Source of the DNA: CAJQQY01 sp045106765
GTDB taxonomy: Bacteria > Bacteroidota > Bacteroidia > Chitinophagales > Saprospiraceae
NCBI GenBank assembly: GCA_045106765.1
Contig: JBGCFD010000161.1
Location: 28,324-92,323, forward strand
Direction: 5' to 3'
Length of the DNA: 64,000 nt
The notes under the pieces are model-generated. The model saw nothing but the letters and a program-made list of their open reading frames with translations, ran no database searches and was not told where the DNA came from. Every line of letters begins with the position of its first letter. Positions within the stretch are counted from its first letter, which is position 1. Shown here piece after piece: positions 25,091 to 33,558 of this stretch. The translations under genes and the position numbers were made by a program.

Positions 25091-25138
25091 CAACCTATTT
25101 GAATTTCGATTAAATCACCAATAAAAATATGACCTACC

Positions 25139-27415
25139 ATGGCAAATAAAGTATTTGACAAGGACATGTTGAAAGCTCACTATGAGAGTTTCTCAGAGAG
25201 AGTAGCAGCAGCTAGAAAAGTGCTCAATCGCCCGATGAGCTTGACAGAAAAAATCCTTTACTCACACCTTCACGCAGAGTCTCCACTCCAAGAATATACG
25301 CGAGGAGAAGATTACGTCATGTTTCAACCAGACCGAGTAGCGATGCAAGATGCAACTGCCCAGATGGCATTGTTGCAGTTCATGATGGCTGGAAAAGATA
25401 AAACTGCTGTTCCATCGACCGTACATTGTGATCACTTGATCCAAGCCAAAGATGGTTCAGATAAAGATATGGTTACAGCTTTGGATGTGAATTCTGAAGT
25501 ATATGATTTCCTTCAGACAGTTTCTAAAAAATATGGAATTGGTTTTTGGAAACCAGGTGCTGGAATTATTCACCAAACAGTTTTAGAAAATTATGCGTTC
25601 CCTGGAGGAATGATGATTGGGACGGATTCGCATACCGTTAATGCAGGTGGGTTAGGAATGGTTGCTATCGGAGTTGGAGGAGCAGATGCAGTTGACGTGA
25701 TGGCAGGAATGGCTTGGGAATTAAAAATGCCAAAAATCATCGGAGTAAAGTTAACTGGAAAATTAAACGGTTGGACTTCTTCCAAAGATGTTATTCTTAA
25801 AGTAGCAGGTATCATCGGAGCAAAAGGTGGAACTGGTTATATCGTAGAATATTTCGGATCAGGTGCTAAGAATTTGTCTTGTACTGGAAAAGGAACGATC
25901 TGTAACATGGGGGCTGAGATTGGAGCAACGACTTCTAACTTTGGTTATGACAAATCAATGGATCGATACCTTCGAGCAACCAATCGAGCAGCTATTGCGA
26001 GAATGGCGAATAGAGTGAAAAAAGATTTGACAGGAGATCCAGAAGTTTATAAAGATCCTAAAAATTATTTTGACCAAGTGATCACGATCAACTTGTCAAA
26101 ATTAGAACCACATATTAATGGTCCTTATACGCCAGATTTAGCTTACCCAATTTCTAAGTTTGCAGCAGCAGTTGAGAAAGAAGGTTACCCAGCAAAATTG
26201 GAAGTAGGGTTGATTGGTTCTTGTACGAATTCTTCTTACGAAGATTTGGATAGAGCAGCTTCATTGGCGCAACAAGCAGTTGATAAAAAATTAAGAGCAA
26301 AATCTGAATTTACAATTACACCAGGATCGGAAATGATTCGCTTCACCGTGGAACGAGATGGGATTTTAGATACATTTGAAAAAATGGGAGGTGTTGTTTT
26401 AGCTAATGCATGTGGACCATGTATCGGACAATGGGCAAGACACATGGAAGATCCAGATCGTAAAAATTCAATCATCACTTCTTTTAATAGAAATTTTGCG
26501 AAGCGAAATGATGGAAATCCAAATACACATGGATTCGTTGCATCTCCTGAGATTGTAACAGCAATGGCAATCGCAGGTGATTTGAGATTTAATCCGTTGA
26601 CAGATACATTAACCAATGCAGATGGTAAACAAGTAAAATTGGATCCGCCTACAGGAGTTGAGTTACCACCAAACGGATTTGATGTTGAAGATATGGGATA
26701 CATCAAACCTCCACGAAGTGCTAAAAATGTAAAAGTAAAAGTTAATCCAAAATCTAATCGGATTCAATTATTAACTCCGTTCGTACCAATTACTTCAAAG
26801 CAATTGGAAGGAATGAGAATCTTAATTAAAGCGAAAGGAAAATGTACAACGGATCATATTTCTATGGCTGGACCATGGTTGAAATTCCGTGGACACTTAG
26901 AAAATATTTCTAACAACTGTTACATCGGGGCAATCAATGCTTTCAATGATTCTGCCAATAATGTATTGAATGCAGAAACTGGTGAGTATGGTGCAGTTCC
27001 AGATTTGGGTCGTTATTACCGAGACAATGGAATTGGTTCTGTAGTATTTGGAGAGGAAAACTTAGGAGAAGGATCTTCTCGTGAGCATGCTGCGATGGAG
27101 CCAAGATTCTTAGGTGTTCATGCGGTGATTGTAAAATCATTTGCACGTATCCACGAAACAAATTTGAAGAAGCAAGGAATGTTAGCATTGACTTTTGTTG
27201 ACAAAAGTTCTTATGACTTAGTTCGACAAGATGATAAGGTTGCGATCAAAGGTTTCGATAGTTTTGCACCAGGTAAAAACTTGACAGTAGAGTTGACTCA
27301 TGCTGATGGAACTAAGGATTCGTTTGAAGTAACACACACTTATAATCAAGCTCAAATTGATTGGGTGCGAGCTGGTTCAGCTTTAAATAAAATTAGAGAA
27401 GAAGAAGGATTGTAA
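25139..27415 (+). CDS. acn: Aconitate hydratase (mitochondrial-type)
   Basis: A 758-residue [4Fe-4S] enzyme that isomerises citrate to isocitrate in the TCA cycle. Cluster ligands occur in the usual places: a Cys in VPSTVHCDHLIQ is near the active site, LIGSCTNSSYEDL supplies the first cluster Cys, and VVLANACGPCIGQW supplies the C-x2-C pair. Substrate and catalytic stretches include IGTDSHTVNAGGLGM and the C-terminal swivel-domain loop GEGSSREHAAMEPRFLG with the catalytic Ser. Length and order match the mitochondrial-type aconitase common in Bacteroidota rather than bacterial AcnA (~890 aa) or AcnB. Cytoplasmic, single gene, with a -7 box upstream and a hairpin terminator downstream. The protein appears complete. 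Confidence 0.96.
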   Translation: MANKVFDKDMLKAHYESFSERVAAARKVLNRPMSLTEKILYSHLHAESPLQEYTRGEDYVMFQPDRVAMQDATAQMALLQFMMAGKDKTAVPSTVHCDHLIQAKDGSDKDMVTALDVNSEVYDFLQTVSKKYGIGFWKPGAGIIHQTVLENYAFPGGMMIGTDSHTVNAGGLGMVAIGVGGADAVDVMAGMAWELKMPKIIGVKLTGKLNGWTSSKDVILKVAGIIGAKGGTGYIVEYFGSGAKNLSCTGKGTICNMGAEIGATTSNFGYDKSMDRYLRATNRAAIARMANRVKKDLTGDPEVYKDPKNYFDQVITINLSKLEPHINGPYTPDLAYPISKFAAAVEKEGYPAKLEVGLIGSCTNSSYEDLDRAASLAQQAVDKKLRAKSEFTITPGSEMIRFTVERDGILDTFEKMGGVVLANACGPCIGQWARHMEDPDRKNSIITSFNRNFAKRNDGNPNTHGFVASPEIVTAMAIAGDLRFNPLTDTLTNADGKQVKLDPPTGVELPPNGFDVEDMGYIKPPRSAKNVKVKVNPKSNRIQLLTPFVPITSKQLEGMRILIKAKGKCTTDHISMAGPWLKFRGHLENISNNCYIGAINAFNDSANNVLNAETGEYGAVPDLGRYYRDNGIGSVVFGEENLGEGSSREHAAMEPRFLGVHAVIVKSFARIHETNLKKQGMLALTFVDKSSYDLVRQDDKVAIKGFDSFAPGKNLTVELTHADGTKDSFEVTHTYNQAQIDWVRAGSALNKIREEEGL

Positions 27416-27475
27416 GAAGGAGTCAGGTATCAGGTCGTCCGTCTGTGGCGAACTGTTAGAAGTCAGGAGTTTTTT
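27416..27475. repeat. GTCAGG-repeat tract after aconitase
   Basis: Directly after the stop there are copies of AGTCAGG (27421 and 27461) and a TATCAGG variant (27428), around a G/C-richer centre CGTCCGTCTGTGGCGAAC (27436-27453). It is unlike the neighbouring DNA and resembles degenerate dispersed repeat sequence rather than coding DNA. Confidence 0.35.
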
Positions 27476-27518
27476 GGAATCCCTACTTTTTGATTCTTTT
27501 TCGAAAAAATAAATATGG

Positions 27519-27556
27519 AAGCCACTTGAGAGTAAAATCTTGAGTGGCTTTTTTTT
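27519..27556 (+). terminator. Hairpin terminator after aconitase
   Basis: AAGCCACT (27519-27526) pairs with AGTGGCTT (27543-27550), extended imperfectly inwards, followed by a run of eight T residues. Confidence 0.85.
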
Positions 27557-27596
27557 GAGGTAGGAATCAGCGATCAATCTGATCCATGATTCCTTT

Positions 27597-27628
27597 TTTG
27601 AAAAATGTGACATTATTAACTATATTCG
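27597..27628 (+). promoter_or_regulatory. Candidate mscL promoter
   Basis: TTTG (27597-27600) at -33 and TATATTCG (27621-27628) as -7 box, 20 bases apart; one mismatch to TAnnTTTG. Lies 58 bases before ATG 27686. Confidence 0.5.
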
Positions 27629-27685
27629 TCATAATTAATGCTAATACTTTTTTAGTTTTTATCTAACAAACAAAACACTTTAATC

Positions 27686-28087
27686 ATGTTTAAAGAATTT
27701 AAAGATTTTATTATGACGGGCAACGTCATTGACTTCGCAATTGCAGTAATTTTAGCAGGCGCAGTAGGACTAGTAGTGAACGGATTTGTAAATGACATTA
27801 TGATGCCTATAGTAGGTCACTTTGGCCCAGGGATGGATTTCGCTGATTGGAGCATTCCTCTTGCAGAAGCAGTTGGGAAAGAAGGCGAAGACGGATATAA
27901 AGCGGCAACTGAAATCCGAATTGGAGCATGGATTAATACGATCATCAGTTTAATTACTGTAGGATTTGTATTATTTATGATGGCTAAATCTGCAAAGAAG
28001 TATAAAGAAGCACCAGCACCAGAAGCACCAGCTGGACCAACTCAAGAAGAATTACTAGCACAAATTCGTGATTTATTGAAAAAATAA
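27686..28087 (+). CDS. mscL: Large-conductance mechanosensitive channel MscL
   Basis: A 133-residue protein of normal MscL length. It opens with the amphipathic helix MFKEFKDFIMTGNVIDFAIA and the first membrane helix VILAGAVGLVVNGFVNDIMM, which carries the narrow Ala/Gly-rich pore constriction, then a periplasmic loop (GPGMDFADWSIPL), the second helix INTIISLITVGFVLFMMAK and a C-terminal cytoplasmic helix TQEELLAQIRDLL that forms the pentameric bundle. Between them lies an Ala/Pro linker (KEAPAPEAPAGP). It protects cells against hypo-osmotic shock by releasing solutes. Single gene with its own promoter and a perfect terminator. Confidence 0.96.
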   Translation: MFKEFKDFIMTGNVIDFAIAVILAGAVGLVVNGFVNDIMMPIVGHFGPGMDFADWSIPLAEAVGKEGEDGYKAATEIRIGAWINTIISLITVGFVLFMMAKSAKKYKEAPAPEAPAGPTQEELLAQIRDLLKK

Positions 28088-28117
28088 TAAATAGCGAACC
28101 AAACTAAAAATAAAATT

Positions 28118-28158
28118 AGAAAGTCCTTTCGAAGTAATTCGAAAGGACTTTCTTTTTA
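28118..28158 (+). terminator. Perfect hairpin terminator after mscL
   Basis: AGAAAGTCCTTTCGAA (28118-28133), GTAA loop, and its exact complement TTCGAAAGGACTTTCT (28138-28153), followed by T residues. Confidence 0.92.
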
Positions 28159-28296
28159 AGGAACGAAATAGTAAATCATTTGTCTAGTAGATATGAGTAA
28201 TTATCTAAAAGAGATTTCTTTTTTTCTATATTGGAATATTTTGCGAAATTCATTTTTTTAAAAACTTTTATCTCTTTTTTTAGACATAAAAATAAA

Positions 28297-31200
28297 ATGC
28301 TTTTGACTTTAAAAAACCAATGTTACGTTTTTGTAATTGTATTTGCGATAGCGCTATTTTCTAATTTTTCTTTTGGTCAAAAAGAAAAATTACCAATTCG
28401 TGAGCTAGAAAACCAACATGTCTTTTTGTTGAGTAACCTTGAAAACGTACAATCCAATTCACCTCTTTTTTCCAACATAAAAAATCTTATAACTAAGCAA
28501 GAGGGAAATTCTACGATTCTTTTTCTAGGAGATATTATTTCAAAAAATGGAATTGATAAAACTCCAAATAAGGAAGAGGTTAATAAAATTCAAAACATTC
28601 TCGATTTAGCTGCGACTGCCGAACAATCAATTTTTGTTCCTGGAGATAAGGAATGGGATGACGGTGGAAAGGAAGGATTTCGAAAAGTAAAATCGCTCGA
28701 AAAACATTTTAAAAAAGAAAAGATTCAAATTACTCCAAGTGATGGTTGCCTAGGACCAGAGGTAGTAGATGTTGGTGATTTTCTCAGAATAATTACCATC
28801 AATACTCAATGGTGGGTACATCGTTATCAAAAACCTGAATCAGAAGATTTAGATTGTCCTGCATTTAATGAAGTAGAATTTTGGGATGAATTGGAGAGTG
28901 CGATGAATGATGCCGAAGATAGAAATGTAATTTTAGCAGCTCATCATCCTATTCTTTCTTTTGGTCAATATGCTGGGTATGGATTGACGAGACAACATTT
29001 TTCACCACCAATTATAGGATCATTCATCGCTGGCTATCATCAAAGTGTGGGAACTAAAAAAGATTTGACTCAAGCAGCACTAGTCAATTTTTCCAATGAA
29101 TTATTAAAACGTTTGGAGCGATTTCCTCCAATTATTTATGCTTCTGGTCATGAATATGATTTGCAACTGAATTATAAAAGTGGAAGTTATCATCTCAATA
29201 GTGGCGCAATTCACCAAGCAAAAAAAACGAGTAAAAATAGATATTCTAAATTCCGACAATCAAAACCAGGGGTGGCACATTTGGAATTTTCCAAAGATGG
29301 AGAAGTCAGTATGAAAATTTGGGATGTACAATCTGATGGAAGTTTAAAAAACAACCACGATCAAATTCTTTTCCAAAGTCCATGTAATCTTCCATTGATA
29401 GAATCATCTCTTCCCATTAATAAAAAATATAATCCTTGTTCAGAAGTAGAAAATAAATCGCTAGTTGAAATACCTTTTTCAGGAAAAGCCATTGCTGACT
29501 CTCAATTTGATGCAGGAAAAACTAAACAGTTTTTCATGGGGAAACATTATCGAACAAGTTGGGGAAAGGAGTTAGATAATATTCCATATTTAAACTTGGA
29601 TACGCTTTACGGCGGTTTGACTCCAACTGAAAAAGGAGGAGGTGCGCAAACCGTTTCCCTAAAATTTAAATCTGACGATGGGCGAGTTTTTGCTTTTCGT
29701 TCCGTGGTAAAAGATCCAAATAAAAAATTAGATAGAGAGTTGAGAAAAACTATTTACGGTGATGTTATGGAAGATTTTACCGCACATCAGCATCCTTATG
29801 GTTCTTTGGTCGTCAGTGTTTTTATGGATGAATTGGGATTGCCACATTCTCAACCAAAATTATTTTTGATGCCAGATCATCCTAAGTTGGGAAAATACCG
29901 AAAGGAGTTTGCAGGCAAATTAGGTTTCTTAGAAATCAAACCGAAGAAGAAAAAGAAAGGAAGAAAAGGGTTCCAAAATGCAGATAAAGTTTCGAGCACA
30001 TTTCAAATGTATCGAAAATTATTGGGCGATAATGACAACGTTTTTGACTCAGATAAATATGTGATGGCTCGTCTTTTGGATATGTGGATTTCGGATTGGG
30101 ATCGACACCAAGATAATTGGAAATGGCTTGGTTACGATAATGGAAAAGGAATCACTTACACACCTTTTCCAAAAGATCGAGATAAAGCATTTAGTCTTTT
30201 TCAAGGATTGTATCAATTGTTGGACTGGGAATTATTTGTCAAAGATCGAGGACGATTTCGAGAAAGTTATCGAAGTGTCAAAAGTCTAAATTTCAAAGCT
30301 AGAAATATGGATCGTCTTTTAGCAAGAGATTATGATCTTCAAAAATGGATGGAAGCAACGGATAAATTTACTAACCTGATGACTGATGAAGTAATTGAGA
30401 AAGCATTGTTAGGATTGCCTCCAGAAGTTTATGATTTGAGTGCTCTAGAAATTTCGAGACTTTTAAAAATACGTCGAGCTACGCTAAAAAATGCGGTTAA
30501 AGATTACTATAAACTTTTGGCAAAAAAAGTAACGATCATAGGAACAAATAAGCAAGAGATTTTTGAAGTTTTTCGACAAGAAGATAACGATGTAGATGTT
30601 CGAGTTTTTAAAAGAAAGAAAAAAGGGAAACGAGGACAGTTACTTTTTAAGCGAACTTTTTTGGCAAAAGAAACCAAAGAGATTAATCTTTACGGACTAG
30701 CAAAAGATGATGAATTTTATTTGGCTGGCAAATCTAGTTCGTCGATCAAAGTAAGAATTATTGGAGGGGATGGTAAGGATTTTATTGTGGATAAATCAAA
30801 AGTGGAAGATCGAAATAGCAGAACTTTGATTTATGATTTTAATAAAAAAGATACGGTGGTGATGGGTGCAACAACTCAGTTGAAATCTCAAAATAGAGAA
30901 ATTCATTTTGCAGCAGAAGATTTTTATGAGGATGATTATGCTTATCTAATTCCTATGGGAAGTTATAATGTGGATGATGGTTGGGGATTTGGTTTTGCGA
31001 CAGGGAAGAGTTGGCAGCAATTTGGAAAACCAAATTTTGGAGCAAAATACGCTTTGGTTGTTCTTGCTTCCACTCAAAAAAATTATAGTATAAATCTGAG
31101 TACACAATTTAGAGAAGTAATCAAAAAATGGGATTTGGTTTTTAATTTGAAGGCTGCGAGACCTGATCGGAATTTTAGATTTTTCTATGGGTTGGGAAAT

Positions 31201-31989
31201 GATACAGAATTTGATAGAACTAGATTTAGAGATAATTATTACACAAACTTGACTACTAATTTTTCAAGTGAATTAGGTTTGCTCAAAACATTTTGGAAAA
31301 AATCTCAATTGAAAATTTCTGGAAAATATGAATTTCAAAAAATCGAAATCAGTTCGAGGAATAAGCTAGACGCTTCGATTTATGAAGATGAAAATCCAGC
31401 TGGATTTGGAGAGTCGATTTTATTTGGACCTGAAGTTGATTTTAATTTAGACTTACGAGATAATGTTGCATTTCCTACCAAAGGAGCACAATTAAAAGTG
31501 CAAAATTTTTCTTTTTTTAACACTAAAAATGACTCGGAATTCGGAGGAAGAGTTTCGACAGAAGCATTGTTTTATTTTTCTACAGGCATAAAAATACCAA
31601 CTACTCTAGGTGTTCGGGCAGGATATATGAAAACTTATGGAGATACACCATTTTTCTATAAAAGTTATCTTGGACAACAAGCAAATTTAAGAGGATTCAG
31701 AAATAATCGATATGGAGGAACGTCCGCAGCTTTTGTCAATACAGATTTGCGATTTCATTTTGGAACTATTTTAACCAAAGTTTTACCCTTGCGGTATGGC
31801 GTGTATGGATTATTTGATACGGGCAGAGTTTGGGTAGATGGAGAAGATTCCGATTCAATTCATTTTGCCTATGGAGGAGGATTTTATTTAATTCCATATG
31901 TTGAAAGTTTTAATTTGAACTTATCTATTGCAAAACCAAATCAAGGCAAGGTTCTTTTTAACTTTAGAATAGGATTTTTTGTTAGATGA
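28297..31989 (+). CDS. Metallophosphoesterase with kinase-like middle region and BamA/TamA-type beta-barrel
   Basis: A 1230-residue envelope protein; ATG 28297 is chosen because it gives a proper signal peptide (FVIVFAIALFSNFSFG, ~residues 11-27). Residues ~40-370 are a calcineurin-type phosphoesterase: FLGDIISKNG (~75), PGDKEWDDGG, ILAAHHPILSFG (~212-223) and YASGHEYD as metal-binding strands. Residues ~400-780 hold a region with SVVKDPNKKLDREL, DWDRHQDNW (~600-608) and KDRDKAF (~625-631), an order of Lys, D-x-x-x-x-N and D-x-D-like residues that recalls atypical (Fam20C/CotH/HipA-like) kinases. Residues ~830-1230 form a D15/BamA-like 16-strand barrel ending in aromatic FRIGFFVR. It is expected in the outer membrane with the enzymatic part in the periplasm or at the surface. 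Phosphoesterase plus barrel is a known Bacteroidota combination; the kinase-like reading is inference. Confidence 0.8.
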   Translation: MLLTLKNQCYVFVIVFAIALFSNFSFGQKEKLPIRELENQHVFLLSNLENVQSNSPLFSNIKNLITKQEGNSTILFLGDIISKNGIDKTPNKEEVNKIQNILDLAATAEQSIFVPGDKEWDDGGKEGFRKVKSLEKHFKKEKIQITPSDGCLGPEVVDVGDFLRIITINTQWWVHRYQKPESEDLDCPAFNEVEFWDELESAMNDAEDRNVILAAHHPILSFGQYAGYGLTRQHFSPPIIGSFIAGYHQSVGTKKDLTQAALVNFSNELLKRLERFPPIIYASGHEYDLQLNYKSGSYHLNSGAIHQAKKTSKNRYSKFRQSKPGVAHLEFSKDGEVSMKIWDVQSDGSLKNNHDQILFQSPCNLPLIESSLPINKKYNPCSEVENKSLVEIPFSGKAIADSQFDAGKTKQFFMGKHYRTSWGKELDNIPYLNLDTLYGGLTPTEKGGGAQTVSLKFKSDDGRVFAFRSVVKDPNKKLDRELRKTIYGDVMEDFTAHQHPYGSLVVSVFMDELGLPHSQPKLFLMPDHPKLGKYRKEFAGKLGFLEIKPKKKKKGRKGFQNADKVSSTFQMYRKLLGDNDNVFDSDKYVMARLLDMWISDWDRHQDNWKWLGYDNGKGITYTPFPKDRDKAFSLFQGLYQLLDWELFVKDRGRFRESYRSVKSLNFKARNMDRLLARDYDLQKWMEATDKFTNLMTDEVIEKALLGLPPEVYDLSALEISRLLKIRRATLKNAVKDYYKLLAKKVTIIGTNKQEIFEVFRQEDNDVDVRVFKRKKKGKRGQLLFKRTFLAKETKEINLYGLAKDDEFYLAGKSSSSIKVRIIGGDGKDFIVDKSKVEDRNSRTLIYDFNKKDTVVMGATTQLKSQNREIHFAAEDFYEDDYAYLIPMGSYNVDDGWGFGFATGKSWQQFGKPNFGAKYALVVLASTQKNYSINLSTQFREVIKKWDLVFNLKAARPDRNFRFFYGLGNDTEFDRTRFRDNYYTNLTTNFSSELGLLKTFWKKSQLKISGKYEFQKIEISSRNKLDASIYEDENPAGFGESILFGPEVDFNLDLRDNVAFPTKGAQLKVQNFSFFNTKNDSEFGGRVSTEALFYFSTGIKIPTTLGVRAGYMKTYGDTPFFYKSYLGQQANLRGFRNNRYGGTSAAFVNTDLRFHFGTILTKVLPLRYGVYGLFDTGRVWVDGEDSDSIHFAYGGGFYLIPYVESFNLNLSIAKPNQGKVLFNFRIGFFVR

Positions 31990-32017
31990 TCTTTTGTTAA
32001 AAACTAAGCATATTTAA

Positions 32018-32057
32018 AAATTGCCATTCTTGTTAATTCAAGAGTGGCAATTTTTTT
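32018..32057 (+). terminator. Hairpin terminator
   Basis: AAATTGCCATTCTTG (32018-32032) pairs with CAAGAGTGGCAATTT (32039-32053) with one mismatch, followed by T residues; it ends the phosphoesterase-barrel transcript. Confidence 0.85.
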
Positions 32058-32175
32058 GAAAAAAAACTTACTTCCTCATTTACCTTTTTTAATGTTGCTG
32101 CATATGTAAGTGATTATGTGTTTAAAACAAACATTTTGAAATCAATTCATTTACAAAAACATTAAAAATTACAAC

Positions 32176-32787
32176 ATGAAAAAATTAATCTTATCAGTAA
32201 CTATGTTAGCTTTCTTTTTTACTTCTTCACAAGCTCAATTTGATATAGAGAAACTTTTTGGAGGAGGAAGTATTGCATTTGTAAAACCAGTCGGTGATTT
32301 TTCTGAAGTTGCAAATGGAGGTCTAGCAGGTAACCTTTTTGGAGGATACCAATTAACTGACAAATTAGGAGTAGGTCTTGAATATTCAGAAGCAATTACT
32401 GCAGGAATTGAAAGAGATTCAAATGGAGTAGATATTACAAGTGGAATCTTTGGTGCTCAATTATTTAGCTTACGATCTATTCAAGCTAAAAGTTGGTACC
32501 GATTTACAACTGGAACTGTACGACCGTTTGTGGCAGTAGGTGTAGGTGCTGCTCAGGTAGCAGAACCAGATGCTACAGACATAAATGGAGATGTAATTAC
32601 TGCTGGAGCTAAGCGATGGGGACTTGGAGCTAGTGCCGAACTAGGTGTTAGTATTAATGGTTTTAGTTTATCTTATAGTTTCAACGTAAATGGAAAAGGA
32701 CCAGATGAACCAGTCTTTAATGCAAACATAAAAGATCTATCTGTGAACTTTCACAGATTTGCAGCAGGATACATTTATAATTTCTAA
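32176..32787 (+). CDS. Small outer-membrane beta-barrel protein
   Basis: A 203-residue protein with a clear signal peptide (LILSVTMLAFFFTSSQA then QF, residues ~3-21). The mature part alternates Gly/aromatic and hydrophobic residues in short strands (GNLFGGYQLTDKLGVGLEYS, GTVRPFVAVGVGAAQV, RWGLGASAELGVSINGFSLS) and ends in FHRFAAGYIYNF, an aromatic terminus that matches the outer-membrane assembly signal. The pattern fits the eight-stranded OmpW/OMP_b-brl families. No periplasmic OmpA-like domain is attached. Probably an abundant porin-like or structural outer-membrane protein. It has its own terminator; specific function unknown. Confidence 0.8.
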   Translation: MKKLILSVTMLAFFFTSSQAQFDIEKLFGGGSIAFVKPVGDFSEVANGGLAGNLFGGYQLTDKLGVGLEYSEAITAGIERDSNGVDITSGIFGAQLFSLRSIQAKSWYRFTTGTVRPFVAVGVGAAQVAEPDATDINGDVITAGAKRWGLGASAELGVSINGFSLSYSFNVNGKGPDEPVFNANIKDLSVNFHRFAAGYIYNF

Positions 32788-32818
32788 AACTCTCAGCATA
32801 AAATATAAAACTATATCT

Positions 32819-32852
32819 AGCCTCTTTGGATTTATCTGAAGAGGCTTTTTCT
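32819..32852 (+). terminator. Hairpin terminator
   Basis: AGCCTCTT (32819-32826) pairs with AAGAGGCT (32839-32846), followed by a T run; after the small barrel gene. Confidence 0.85.
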
Positions 32853-32956
32853 TTTTTCTTTTTTATAAAAAAAATATTAATTTAGATTTAACAACTTTTC
32901 TCTCCTTATCAACGGAACAAAGCAAAACGAATTTCTTAATTTTAAAATTCAACATT

Positions 32957-33499
32957 ATGAACAAACAATTAGTTGGTACTTTGGTAGCAGGATTGATCCT
33001 TTTTATTTGGCAATTTATTTCTTGGAATTTGCTAAATCTTCATCAAGCAGAAATGCAGTATACTCCTAAGCAAGATCAAATAATGGAAGCTTTGACCCAG
33101 CTTGACTTGGAAGAAGGACATTACATGATTCCAACAGTCGCACCTGACGCATCCATGGAAGACAAAGAAAAATTAATGGAATCTATGATTGGACAACCAT
33201 GGGTTACTGTTTCTTATCACAACGCCTTCGAAGTGAATATGGGGATGAATATGACGAGAGGTTTTTTATTGGATTTGTTTTCTGCTTTCTTACTAGTTTG
33301 GGTTTTAATGAAATTTCGGGAAAATGATTTTATGACTAGTCTCTTAGCTTCTTTAGCGGTTGGAGCGATTGGTTATTTGACGATTCCATATTTACATCAA
33401 GTATGGATGGAAACGGATAGTACAGGATATTTGATAGATACAATTGTTGCTTGGGGATTGGTTGGAGCTTGGTTAGGTTGGTGGTTGAACCGAAAGTAA
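32957..33499 (+). CDS. Membrane protein of unknown function
   Basis: A 180-residue integral membrane protein. Residues 6-30 form the first membrane helix (TLVAGLILFIWQFISWNLL). A ~70-residue soluble loop follows (DASMEDKEKLMESMIGQPWV), then helices at ~98-115 (GFLLDLFSAFLLVWVLM), ~124-145 (LLASLAVGAIGYLTIPYL) and ~157-177 (LIDTIVAWGLVGAWLGWWL), so about four in all. The large loop is probably outside the cytoplasm and is reminiscent of small Bacteroidota proteins with no assigned role. It has its own terminator on its 3' side and no obvious operon partner. Function unknown. Confidence 0.72.
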   Translation: MNKQLVGTLVAGLILFIWQFISWNLLNLHQAEMQYTPKQDQIMEALTQLDLEEGHYMIPTVAPDASMEDKEKLMESMIGQPWVTVSYHNAFEVNMGMNMTRGFLLDLFSAFLLVWVLMKFRENDFMTSLLASLAVGAIGYLTIPYLHQVWMETDSTGYLIDTIVAWGLVGAWLGWWLNRK

Positions 33500-33523
33500 A
33501 ACGATATAATTATTAATTATTAG

Positions 33524-33558
33524 CGGTGTTAGGACTTGAAGTTCTAACACCGTTTTTT
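33524..33558. terminator. Bidirectional hairpin terminator
   Basis: CGGTGTTAGGACTT (33524-33537) pairs with AGTTCTAACACCG (33540-33552) with one mispair, then T residues; between convergent genes ending at 33499 and 33558. Confidence 0.88.

Larger units (their letters stand above)
24173..25138. other. Gene-poor region of about 960 bases
   Basis: No intact gene on either strand. It contains a 39-codon minus-strand frame that may be a gene remnant (24427-24546), a 9-bp perfect hairpin (CATTGTATG 24645-24653, CATACAATG 24659-24667) and, near the right end, the aconitase promoter. Otherwise it is plain A/T-rich DNA with stops in all frames. Confidence 0.7.

Noticed and set aside
28297..31989. 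Two separate genes (phosphoesterase and barrel)
   Set aside because: The frame is continuous through the middle without stop or start signals, so a fusion is read directly.
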